This document shows, piece after piece, positions 57,133-64,000 of a stretch of 64,000 nucleotides of DNA. The stretch spans positions 181,299 through 245,298 of the forward strand of contig NZ_JBEAAM010000001.1 of the NCBI RefSeq assembly GCF_040066175.1, in the 5' to 3' direction. Source of the DNA: Solimonas sp040066175 (GTDB lineage: Bacteria; Pseudomonadota; Gammaproteobacteria; Nevskiales; Nevskiaceae). How positions within the stretch are numbered: position 1 is the stretch's first letter; each line of letters opens with the position of its first letter. Position numbers and translations under genes: made by a program. The notes below the pieces were generated by a model, which was not told the DNA's origin, ran no database searches, and saw nothing but the letters and a program-made list of their open reading frames with translations.

Positions 57133-59052
57133 TCAGCCCTCGGCCGGCGACGGCGCGGCCGCAGGCGGCTTGAGGATCTTGATGCCCACGGCGTCTTCGA
57201 TCACCTTCATGTAGGCGCCGAACTCCGCACCGGCACCGACATCGCGCAGCCGCTTGCGCTGCGCGTCAACCAGCGTGTCGGACTGCGTGCCGGCACCGAC
57301 CGCACTCAGCGCGATGACCGCACGGCTGCCGTCGGGCAGCTCCGCCTCGCCGTAGCTGACCTGCCCTTCCGCCGGCCGGGGAAGCCGGAAAGCCGCATCC
57401 ACGACCGCGCGCTGCGCGTTGCGGTCGTCGCGGCGGATCGCCCCCGGATTGCGCAGCTCGCCGCCCTTGGCGCTGACGATCTGCTGGAAGTCGGTGCCCG
57501 CGCGCACCGCGTTGAGCACCTCGGCGGCCTCGTCGGCCACCCGCTTGCGCGCCGCCTCGTCGATCAGTTCGGCACGCACGCTGTCGCGGACTTCGTCGAG
57601 CGGCTTCTGCCGCGGCGCCTCGTACTCGGCCTTGCGGATCACGACGAGCTTGTTGTCGCCGACCACGATCGGCTTGCTGTTCTCGCCGTCCTGCAGCACT
57701 TCCGGCGCGAACGCCGCCGTCTCGACATTGCGGTTGGCAGCGATGCCGCTGCCCTTGCCGCGCTCGAACCAGTCGGTAGTCTGCACCTTGAGTCCGAGTG
57801 CCTGCGCCACCGGATCGAGGCTGGCGGGATTCTCGAAGGCCAGCTGCTCGAGCCGCTCCGACTGCTCCTGGAACCGCTGCTGGCGCTCGCGGTTCTGGAA
57901 CAGCTCGGTCAGCTCGCGGCGCACCTCGGCGTCGTCGAACGGGCGCACCGTCGAGGGCTTGAGTTGATCCAGGCGGATCAGGTGCCAGCCGAACTCCGTC
58001 TCGACCGGCGCGCTGACCTCGTTCTCCTTGAGCGCGAACAGCGCATCCTCGAAGGTCTTGACCATCTGCCCGCGACGCACCCAGCCGAGGTCGCCGCCGG
58101 CCGCCTTGGAACCCGGATCCTCCGAATTGTCCCGGGCCAGCTGCGCAAAGTCGGCGCCGCCGGCGATCCGCGCCGCGAGATCCTCGATCTTCTTGCGCGC
58201 CGCGGCCTTGTCCGCACCGAATCCGACGAGGATGTGCCGCGCACGGCGCTCCTCCTGGGTGGTGAAGCGGCCGGCCTTCTCGGCCTCGTAAAGGACCTTG
58301 AGCACGTCGTCCGCGGGCGCCGCCGCGTCGGCCAGCGCATCCAGCGACAGTTCCACGTAGGCCAGGCGCAGCCGCTCGGGCGCCTGGTAGCGCGACTTTG
58401 TCTCGTCGTAGCGCGCGGCGATCTGCTCGTCGGTGACGCTGACGCGCTCGCGGTAGCGGGCCACGTCGAACATGGCGTACTGCAGGGTGCGTTCCTGGTT
58501 CTGCAGCCGCGCCGCCTGCTGCAGCTCGACGTCGGTGACGAAGGCGGTATCGACGACCGCCTCGCGCATCTGGTTCATCTCGACCGTGTCGCGCAGCTGC
58601 GATTCGTAGCGGCCGACCGTGTAGCCGACGCGCGACAGCGCGTCACGGTATGCACGGGTATCGAACTTGCCGTCGCGCTGGAACGCCGGCTCCGCGGCGA
58701 TCACGCCGAACAGCGTGGCGTCGTCGGCCTGGTAGCCGTGCTTCTCGGTGTACTGGCGCAGCATCGCTTCCTGGGTCATGTCGCGCAGCACCGCTTCGCG
58801 CAGGCGGTTCTGGTCGAGCATGTCCGCGCGGAAGTTCTCGCCCATCATCTGCACGAGCTGCTGGTAACGCTGCTCGTACTGCCGGCGGAACTGGGAGTCA
58901 TGGATCTTCTGACTGCCGACCTTGGCGACGACCGGATCGCCGCCGCCGCCATAGAACGACTCGATGCCGAAGAATGCGAACGGGATGACGATGATCGCCA
59001 CGACGATGCCGGCGATCAGTCCCGACGTGCGGTCACGAATATGCTGGAGCAT
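57133..59052 (-). CDS. ppiD: Periplasmic peptidyl-prolyl isomerase PpiD
   Basis: This 639-residue protein has one N-terminal membrane anchor (GLIAGIVVAIIVIPFAFF, about 11-30), a SurA-like chaperone part at about 40-250, and a parvulin domain at about 265-365 (RARHILVGF, GGDLGWVRRGQMVKTFEDA, GWHLIRLD). A C-terminal chaperone part follows. It helps newly exported outer-membrane proteins. The start at MLQHIRDR is set by the AGGAGAG site. Confidence 0.93.
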   Translation of the reverse strand: MLQHIRDRTSGLIAGIVVAIIVIPFAFFGIESFYGGGGDPVVAKVGSQKIHDSQFRRQYEQRYQQLVQMMGENFRADMLDQNRLREAVLRDMTQEAMLRQYTEKHGYQADDATLFGVIAAEPAFQRDGKFDTRAYRDALSRVGYTVGRYESQLRDTVEMNQMREAVVDTAFVTDVELQQAARLQNQERTLQYAMFDVARYRERVSVTDEQIAARYDETKSRYQAPERLRLAYVELSLDALADAAAPADDVLKVLYEAEKAGRFTTQEERRARHILVGFGADKAAARKKIEDLAARIAGGADFAQLARDNSEDPGSKAAGGDLGWVRRGQMVKTFEDALFALKENEVSAPVETEFGWHLIRLDQLKPSTVRPFDDAEVRRELTELFQNRERQQRFQEQSERLEQLAFENPASLDPVAQALGLKVQTTDWFERGKGSGIAANRNVETAAFAPEVLQDGENSKPIVVGDNKLVVIRKAEYEAPRQKPLDEVRDSVRAELIDEAARKRVADEAAEVLNAVRAGTDFQQIVSAKGGELRNPGAIRRDDRNAQRAVVDAAFRLPRPAEGQVSYGEAELPDGSRAVIALSAVGAGTQSDTLVDAQRKRLRDVGAGAEFGAYMKVIEDAVGIKILKPPAAAPSPAEG

Positions 59053-59080
59053 GCTCTCCTCGTACCTCTTGCGCCTACAC

Positions 59081-59111
59081 AAACGACAAAGCCCGGCACT
59101 GCACCGGGCTT
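59081..59111 (-). terminator. Terminator of the tRNA operon
   Basis: On the minus strand AAGCCCGG and CCGGGCTT form an 8-bp stem with a 7-base loop, followed by a T-rich stretch (TTTGTCGTTT), just after tRNA-Lys. Confidence 0.8.
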
Positions 59112-59123
59112 AGCGCTCTGGAC

Positions 59124-59198
59124 TGGTGGGCTGCCAGGGACTCGAACCCCGAACCTACTGATTAAGAGTCAGCTGCTCTACCATTGAGCTAGCAGCCC
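59124..59198 (-). tRNA. tRNA-Lys (anticodon CUU)
   Basis: The cloverleaf reads GGGCTGC with a matching 3' GCAGCCC, D-loop AGCTCAATGGTAGAGC, anticodon loop CTCTTAA (anticodon CTT), T-loop GGTTCGAGTCC and an encoded CCA. A 75-nt gene; anticodon CUU is decoded as lysine. It is followed by ppiD on the same strand. Confidence 0.95.
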
Positions 59199-59215
59199 AT
59201 ACAACAACCGAAAAC

Positions 59216-59293
59216 TGGGGTGGACGAGGGGACTCGAACCCCCGACAACCAGAATCACAATCTGGGACTCTAACCAACTGAGCTACGTCCACC
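59216..59293 (-). tRNA. tRNA-His (anticodon GUG)
   Basis: The gene has the extra 5' G(-1) paired to C73 (GGTGGACG with 3' CGTCCACCCCA), anticodon loop TTGTGAT (anticodon GTG) and an encoded CCA. It is transcribed before tRNA-Lys, 17 bases apart. Confidence 0.96.
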
Positions 59294-59464
59294 ATCGGGA
59301 GCCATCTCCCCGGGCGGGGTACCGCTCGGGGGCGCGAATCATAGCAAAACCTTCGCGCCGTCAACAGGGTCCGAATGCAGCGACGCGGCACGCTGGGGGG
59401 AAGCCTGGTGGTCCACGAGCGCGCGATTTGTTATAGACCAGAGCCCCACCGATCCGCACATCGC

Positions 59465-60223
59465 TTGGACACCCGGTCCGCCCGTCTCGCCGCTGCTGTC
59501 GCCAGTGCCGCCGCCGCGGCGCTGTTCGCGGCGCCGATCGGCCTGCTGCTCGCCGCATCGTCGCTGGACGGTTACCGCGCGGCGTTCGCGGCGGTGCCCC
59601 TGGCGCGGTCGCTGTTCAACTCGGCCTGGATCAGCACACTCGCAGCGCCCGCATCGCTCGCGCTCGCATCGATGGCCGCGTTCGGACTGACCCAGATCGC
59701 TGCCGTGCCGCGGCGGCGGATGCTGCTCGTCCTGCTGCTCTGCGCCTCGATCCCGCTGACCGCCGTGCTGGTGCCACGCTTCGTGCTGTTCGACGCGATC
59801 GGTGCCGTCGGCACTCCGCTGCCACTGTTCGCGCCGGTGCTGGTCGGCGGATCGCCGCTGTACTGCCTGCTGCTGTTCGCCGCGTTGCGCCGCCTGCCGC
59901 AGGCCCAGATCGACGCTGCGCGCATCGAGGGTCTGGGCTGGCTGGCGATCTGGTGGCGGATCGCGGTGCCGCAGACACGGCCGACGCACGCCGCGGTGTT
60001 CATGCTGAGCCTGATGGCGTTCTGGAGCGCCTTCCTCGAACCCCTGCTCTATCTGCATCGTGAACACGAACTCACCGCGCCGCTGATGCTGCACGCCATC
60101 TCGCTGCTCGGCTCCACCCAATGGCCGATGCTGATGGCCGCCGCCTGCGCGATCACGCTGCCCGTCGTGCTCTCGGTCGCGGTGCTGACCTCCTTCCTGC
60201 ACCACCCGTTCCGCACCCGATGA
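59465..60223 (+). CDS. Sugar ABC transporter permease (MalG-type)
   Basis: About 252 residues with six hydrophobic segments and the EAA loop (DAARIEGLGWLAIWWRIAVP) near 160. It works with the downstream permease, binding protein and ATPase to import a carbohydrate. The start is uncertain: a TTG at 59465 is used, but ATG 59375 would add 30 residues. A TTATAG -10-like box at 59431 supports a later start. It is the first gene of the operon. Confidence 0.85.
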   Translation: MDTRSARLAAAVASAAAAALFAAPIGLLLAASSLDGYRAAFAAVPLARSLFNSAWISTLAAPASLALASMAAFGLTQIAAVPRRRMLLVLLLCASIPLTAVLVPRFVLFDAIGAVGTPLPLFAPVLVGGSPLYCLLLFAALRRLPQAQIDAARIEGLGWLAIWWRIAVPQTRPTHAAVFMLSLMAFWSAFLEPLLYLHREHELTAPLMLHAISLLGSTQWPMLMAAACAITLPVVLSVAVLTSFLHHPFRTR

Positions 60224-61569
60224 CCATCCGCCCTCTCCTCGTTCCTTGCCTGATCGCGACGCTGGTCGCCGCCTGCGGCCGTGACGATCGTGCCGCCGCC
60301 ACGACCGCGGCCGCTGCCGACACACCGGTCACCTTCCAGGTATTCGGCGATCCCGCCGAGATCGCGGCCTACAAGGCGCTCGTCACCGCTTTCGAAGCCG
60401 AGAATCCGGGCCGCCGCGTCACGCTGATCCCGGTCGGCAAGCAAAGCGACCACATGACCAAGCTCAGCGCCGCCTATGCCAGCGGCAAGGGCCCGGACGT
60501 GTTCGTGCTCAACTTCCGCCGCTTCGGCCAATTCGCCGAGCGCGGCGCGCTCGAAGCGGTCGGCCCGGCACTGGCCGCGCGCGGCTGGTCCGAACAGGAC
60601 TACTACGAGCCGGCGATCGAGGCGTTCCGCCAGGACGGCACCCTGATGTGCGTACCGCAGAACGTGTCGAGCCTGGTCGTGTACTACAACCGCGCGCTGT
60701 TCCGCCGGTTCGACGTGCCCTACCCGTCGCCCCACTGGACGTACTTCGAGTTCTCCAACGCCGCGCGCAAGCTCACGCGCGACACCGACGGCGACGGCCG
60801 GATCGACATCTATGGCGTCGCGCTGGAGCCGACGCTGATCCGCCTCGCCCCGTTCATCTGGAGCGCCGGCGGCGATATCGTCAACGACGTGCGGCGGCCG
60901 ACGATGCTGACGCTGGACCGCCCGGACGCGCTGCGCGCCCTGGGTGTCGTGCGCAGCCTGAGCGGTCCGCAGGGCGTCACGCCGCCGCTGGCCGCGCACC
61001 AGGCCGAGGACGAGGACGCGCGTTTCGCACGTGGCGGCGTCGCCATGCTGTTCCAGAGCCGCCGCTTCACGACCACGCTGCGCGCACGCAAGGACCTGGA
61101 CTGGGACGTCGCGCCGTTTCCGACGCTGCGCAAGCCGGTCAGCGCCCTGCACGCGGATGGCTACTGCCTGTCGAGGAACACGGCGCACCGCGACGCGGCG
61201 CTCGATTTCATCCGCTACGCCGTCGGCGCCGAGGGCCAGGCGCTGATGACCCGGACCGGCCGGCTCGTGCCCTCGCTCAAGTCGGTCGCCGAAAGCCCGG
61301 TGTTCCTCGATCCCGAACAGCCGCCCGCCTCCGCGCGGGTGTTCCTCGACGCGATCCCGCTGCTGCGCCGCACGCCGAACATCGCCGCGTGGCACGAGAT
61401 CGAAAGCCGTGCCGACACGATCCTCGAAGAGTGGTTCTTCGAGCCTCCGGTCGGCGCCGGCGCGGTCGATCCCGATGCGGGCGGCGGCGAAGGCATGGCA
61501 CTGGCCATCCGCCTGCGCGACGCCGTCCAGCCGCTGCTGCTGCGCGACCTGCAACAGGGCAAGCCTTGA
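60220..61569 (+). CDS. Sugar ABC transporter substrate-binding lipoprotein
   Basis: This 449-residue protein has a lipobox (IATLVAACGR) and a family-1 solute-binding fold: ITVW-like strand VTFQVFGDPAEIAAYKALV near 37, KGPDVFVLN near 90, and the hinge near 250-300. The WDVAPFPTL segment near 292 is typical. It is unusually long at the C-terminus. It overlaps the previous stop (ATGA). The ligand is probably an oligosaccharide or sugar alcohol, unproven. Confidence 0.9.
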   Translation: MTIRPLLVPCLIATLVAACGRDDRAAATTAAAADTPVTFQVFGDPAEIAAYKALVTAFEAENPGRRVTLIPVGKQSDHMTKLSAAYASGKGPDVFVLNFRRFGQFAERGALEAVGPALAARGWSEQDYYEPAIEAFRQDGTLMCVPQNVSSLVVYYNRALFRRFDVPYPSPHWTYFEFSNAARKLTRDTDGDGRIDIYGVALEPTLIRLAPFIWSAGGDIVNDVRRPTMLTLDRPDALRALGVVRSLSGPQGVTPPLAAHQAEDEDARFARGGVAMLFQSRRFTTTLRARKDLDWDVAPFPTLRKPVSALHADGYCLSRNTAHRDAALDFIRYAVGAEGQALMTRTGRLVPSLKSVAESPVFLDPEQPPASARVFLDAIPLLRRTPNIAAWHEIESRADTILEEWFFEPPVGAGAVDPDAGGGEGMALAIRLRDAVQPLLLRDLQQGKP

Positions 61570-62642
61570 GCGGTCTGCGCGTCGAGAACCTGCGCGTCGA
61601 GCTGGACGGCCGGACGATCATCGACGACCTGTCGCTGCAGGTTGATGCCGGCGAACTGCTGGTCGTCGCCGGCCCGTCCGGCTCGGGCAAATCGACCCTG
61701 CTGCGCACGCTGGCCGGACTGCTGCCGGCGACGCACGGCCGCATCGAACTCGACGGGCGCGACATCGGCGACCTGCCACCGGGACAACGCGACATCGCGA
61801 TGATGTTCCAGTCCGACACGCTCTACCCGCACCTGTCGGTGCTGGAGAACCTGTGCTTCGGCCTGCGCGCGCGCGGCGCATCGCGCACCGATGCGCGGAT
61901 GCGCGCGCGCGAAATCGCCACGCGCCTGGGCATCGCGGAGCTGCTCGAACGCCCGCCGCACGCGCTGTCCGGCGGGCAACGCCAGCGCGTCGCGCTCGGC
62001 CGCGCCCTGCTGCGTCAGCCGCGCCTGTTCCTGATGGACGAACCGCTGTCCAGCCTCGATGCGCCGCTGCGCGTCCGGGCGCGCGCCGAACTGATGCAGC
62101 TGCACCGCAGCCTGCGCAGCGCGACGCTGTTCGTCACCCATGACCAGGTCGAGGCGATGGCGCTGGCCGATCGCCTGGCGATCATCGAACACGGACGTCT
62201 GCTGCAGGTCGGCACACCGCGCGACGTCTATGCGCGGCCCGACTCGCTCGCCGTGGCACGGTTCCTCGGCGCGCCGGCGATCAACCTGCTCGACCTCGCG
62301 CGTGGCGCCGGACACTGGCACTGGCGTGAGCTCGCGCTGCCGCTCGACGCGCCGGCGCCACGGGATCGGGTCATCCTCGGCCTGCGCCCCGAGCATGTCT
62401 ATCCGCACCGCTCGCGCTGGGCCACCCGCCCCCATCGCAGCGTGACCGTTGCGGCGACGGTCGAGGCCGTGGAACCGGTCGGCGACCAGCAATACCTGAG
62501 CGTGCGGGTCGGCGACGACCGTCTGACCAGCCGCTGCGAACCGGACCTGTCGTTCCAGCCGGGCGAGACGCTCGATATGCTGCTGGACCTCGACTCTGCA
62601 CTGCTGTTCCACCCGGCCTCCGGCCGCCGCCTGTCGCCATGA
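61566..62642 (+). CDS. Sugar ABC transporter ATP-binding protein (MalK/UgpC-type)
   Basis: This 358-residue protein has Walker A (GPSGSGKST) near 37, the signature LSGGQRQRV near 136, Walker B (RLFLMDEPLSSLD) near 155, and H-loop FVTHDQVEAM near 190. A C-terminal TOBE regulatory domain follows. The start is TTG overlapping the previous stop (TTGA). Confidence 0.94.
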   Translation: MSGLRVENLRVELDGRTIIDDLSLQVDAGELLVVAGPSGSGKSTLLRTLAGLLPATHGRIELDGRDIGDLPPGQRDIAMMFQSDTLYPHLSVLENLCFGLRARGASRTDARMRAREIATRLGIAELLERPPHALSGGQRQRVALGRALLRQPRLFLMDEPLSSLDAPLRVRARAELMQLHRSLRSATLFVTHDQVEAMALADRLAIIEHGRLLQVGTPRDVYARPDSLAVARFLGAPAINLLDLARGAGHWHWRELALPLDAPAPRDRVILGLRPEHVYPHRSRWATRPHRSVTVAATVEAVEPVGDQQYLSVRVGDDRLTSRCEPDLSFQPGETLDMLLDLDSALLFHPASGRRLSP

Positions 62643-63493
62643 TCGTGCGCAAGGCCGCATGGCTGATCGCGCCACTGGCCGGCGGCATCGTCCTGATGCT
62701 GCTGGTGCCGATGCTGCTCACCGTGGTCGTCGCCTTCACGCAGTACGACGGCCTGAGCCCGGCGCGTTTCGTCGGCCTCGACCAGTTCCGCGCGCTGCAG
62801 GCCGACCCGCTGTTCCATATCGCGCTCAGCAACTCCCTGAAGGTGGCCGCGGCCGGCGTGCCGCTGCGCATCGCCCTCGCACTGCTGCTGGCCCTGCTGA
62901 TGCACCGGGCGCGCGCCCGCCGCGCGCAGGCGGCGATTTTTCTGCCGATGGCCGTTCCCGACATCGCTTGGGCGATCCTGTGGCTGTGGATCGCCAATCC
63001 CCTGTTCGGGCCGCTGGCCTGGCTGCTGTCCGCCGCCGGCCTGCGTGCCGACGTCTGGCTGACCGATCCGGCGTGGGCGCGGACGCTGATCGTGCTGATC
63101 ACGCTGTTCCTGATCGGCGAGGTGTTCATCGTGCTGCACGCCGCGCGCGCGGAGATTCCCGAGCGCTACTACGACGTTGCCGCCGTCGAAGGCGCCGGCG
63201 CATTCACGCAGTTCCGCCGCATCACCCTGCCGCTGCTGCTGCCCGCGCTGATGTTCCTGGCGGCACGCGACTTCGCGCTGAGCCTGCAGACCAGCTTCAC
63301 GCCGGCGCTGATCGTCACCAAGGGTGGCCCCCAGTACGGAACCCTGTTCCTGCCGCTGTACGCGTATCAGACCGGTTTCGAGTACCTGCGCTTCGGGCTG
63401 GCCGCGGCACAGACCCTGGTCATGCTCGGCATGACCCTGGCCATGATGGCGCTGCAGTGGTGGGCGCTGCGGCGCTGGCGCGGACTGGCGTGA
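62639..63493 (+). CDS. Sugar ABC transporter permease (MalF-type)
   Basis: This 284-residue protein has six helices and the EAA loop (DVAAVEGAGAFTQFRRITLPLLLP) near 180. It starts at ATG overlapping the ATPase stop. It completes the four-part importer. No glycosidase or regulator gene is adjacent within the window. Confidence 0.93.
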   Translation: MIVRKAAWLIAPLAGGIVLMLLVPMLLTVVVAFTQYDGLSPARFVGLDQFRALQADPLFHIALSNSLKVAAAGVPLRIALALLLALLMHRARARRAQAAIFLPMAVPDIAWAILWLWIANPLFGPLAWLLSAAGLRADVWLTDPAWARTLIVLITLFLIGEVFIVLHAARAEIPERYYDVAAVEGAGAFTQFRRITLPLLLPALMFLAARDFALSLQTSFTPALIVTKGGPQYGTLFLPLYAYQTGFEYLRFGLAAAQTLVMLGMTLAMMALQWWALRRWRGLA

Positions 63494-63591
63494 GCGAAGC
63501 GACGGAACGCCGTCAGGGCGGTCAGCCGCAGGAAGCGGCGGACGGATTCTCGGCGCTGCGGCGGTCCGCGGCCACCGTTAGCCTCTTCCAA

Positions 63592-64000
63592 TGACACATG
63601 AGCCTGAAGGGGGTGCGTGATTCCAACGTGAAGTGAGCCTGAAAGGCCGGCGGGGCGGCGGGATCATCGGAGGATGATCGTGACGCTCAAGACCCAGGGG
63701 CTCCAGACGCTGGAGCAGGTTCGTGACTTTCTCACCGGCGGCGCGCCGCTGGATTTCGCCGTGCCGCAGCGCGAGGCCGCCTACAGCTTCGTCGCCGCGC
63801 AGCTCCGCCACTTCGGATATCTGAAGCTGGGAAAGGCCGACAAGGGGCTGGTGCATCGGTATCTGTGCAAGCTCACCGGTATCTCGCGGGCGCAGATGAC
63901 ACGCCTGATCGGGCAGTACCGGAGGTGCGGCCGGATCGAGGACCGCCGCGGCCCGCCGGCACGGCCTTTCGAACGGCGCTACACGGCCGAGGATGTGCGT
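63592..64000 (+). mobile_element. Insertion sequence, 5' part
   Basis: The likely left end is near TGACACATGAGCCTGAAGG. The 10-mer TGAGCCTGAA occurs at 63599 and 63634, as a direct repeat in the end region. The transposase gene begins 74 bases in. The right end is outside the window, so inverted ends and target duplication cannot be checked. Confidence 0.6.
63674..64000 (+). CDS. Transposase, integrase-core type (N-terminal part only)
   Basis: The visible 109 residues contain an N-terminal helix-turn-helix-like segment (LQTLEQVRDFLTGGAPLDF ... GKADKGLVHRYLCKLTGIS) and RAQMTRLIGQYRRCGRIEDRRG, a pattern common to IS481-like or related integrase-core transposases. The reading frame is open to the window edge; the DDE domain is not seen. 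ATG 63674 follows GGAGG. Family assignment is tentative. Confidence 0.75.
   Translation, partial: MIVTLKTQGLQTLEQVRDFLTGGAPLDFAVPQREAAYSFVAAQLRHFGYLKLGKADKGLVHRYLCKLTGISRAQMTRLIGQYRRCGRIEDRRGPPARPFERRYTAEDVR

Noticed and set aside
59375..59464. N-terminal extension of the ABC permease from ATG 59375
   Set aside because: The extra residues are not conserved in type and span a -10-like box; kept only as an alternative start.

Overview
The window is dense, high-GC bacterial DNA (about 60 protein genes, two tRNAs, no unexplained gap above 300 bases). Gene content suggests a Gammaproteobacterium outside the enterics, perhaps near Nevskiales or Xanthomonadales. The grounds are rpoN-hpf-ptsN-hprK-rapZ in one run followed by a permease-less regulatory PTS, the rpsP-rimM-trmD-rplS operon, tRNA-His with an encoded CCA end, fabI, and FadL and Baeyer-Villiger enzymes common in hydrocarbon degraders. 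The taxonomic placement is inference. Layout: 1-2.4 kb holds an RRM protein (cut by the window edge), the DEAD-box helicase RhlE and a DUF4399 protein. 2.4-8.9 kb is the nitrogen/PTS regulatory block: RpoN, HPF, PtsN, a short HprK, RapZ, EIIA-Man, HPr and enzyme I. No sugar-transporting EIIB/EIIC is present, so the phosphorelay is probably regulatory. 8.9-14.8 kb holds a membrane protein, an SDR dehydrogenase, a flavin monooxygenase and a large secreted repeat protein. 14.8-17.1 kb is a small sulfur-linked operon: an ArsR-rhodanese fusion, an internally deleted DsrE gene and an MFS transporter. 17.1-23 kb, on the minus strand, holds a beta-helix/diheme cytochrome fusion lipoprotein, a conserved secreted protein and a FadL-type porin. 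23-31.2 kb is a complete minus-strand sox operon (soxCD, a small cytochrome, soxYZ, a DsrE-like gene, soxA, soxX, soxB and a metallo-hydrolase) for periplasmic thiosulfate oxidation. Divergent from it, at 31.4-33.9 kb, are a persulfide dioxygenase and a SulP transporter, joined by a palindrome-rich intergenic region. 

34-41.8 kb holds a very large secreted subtilisin-like protease with FG-GAP repeats and a C-terminal sorting tail, a PQQ alcohol dehydrogenase with a fused cytochrome c, a GST and an NlpC/P60 lipoprotein. 41.8-45.7 kb, minus strand, is htpG and the rpsP-rimM-trmD-rplS operon. 46-54.9 kb is a nine-gene cluster of TPR proteins, lipoproteins, a TolQ/ExbB protein, two ExbD proteins and an AgmX/TonB-like protein. 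It looks like a proton-driven envelope-spanning machine related to the myxobacterial Agl/Glt motor and is the best candidate here for an under-described system. 55-59.3 kb holds fabI, a dicarboxylate/amino-acid symporter, the periplasmic folding factor PpiD and tRNA-His/tRNA-Lys. 59.4-63.5 kb is a sugar-type ABC transporter operon, and the window ends inside an insertion sequence. 

Themes that connect the regions are sulfur oxidation and persulfide handling (ArsR-rhodanese, sox, pdo, SulP), cell-surface proteins with GlyGly-CTERM-like tails, and a dispersed intergenic repeat found just after three stop codons in the first 10 kb.
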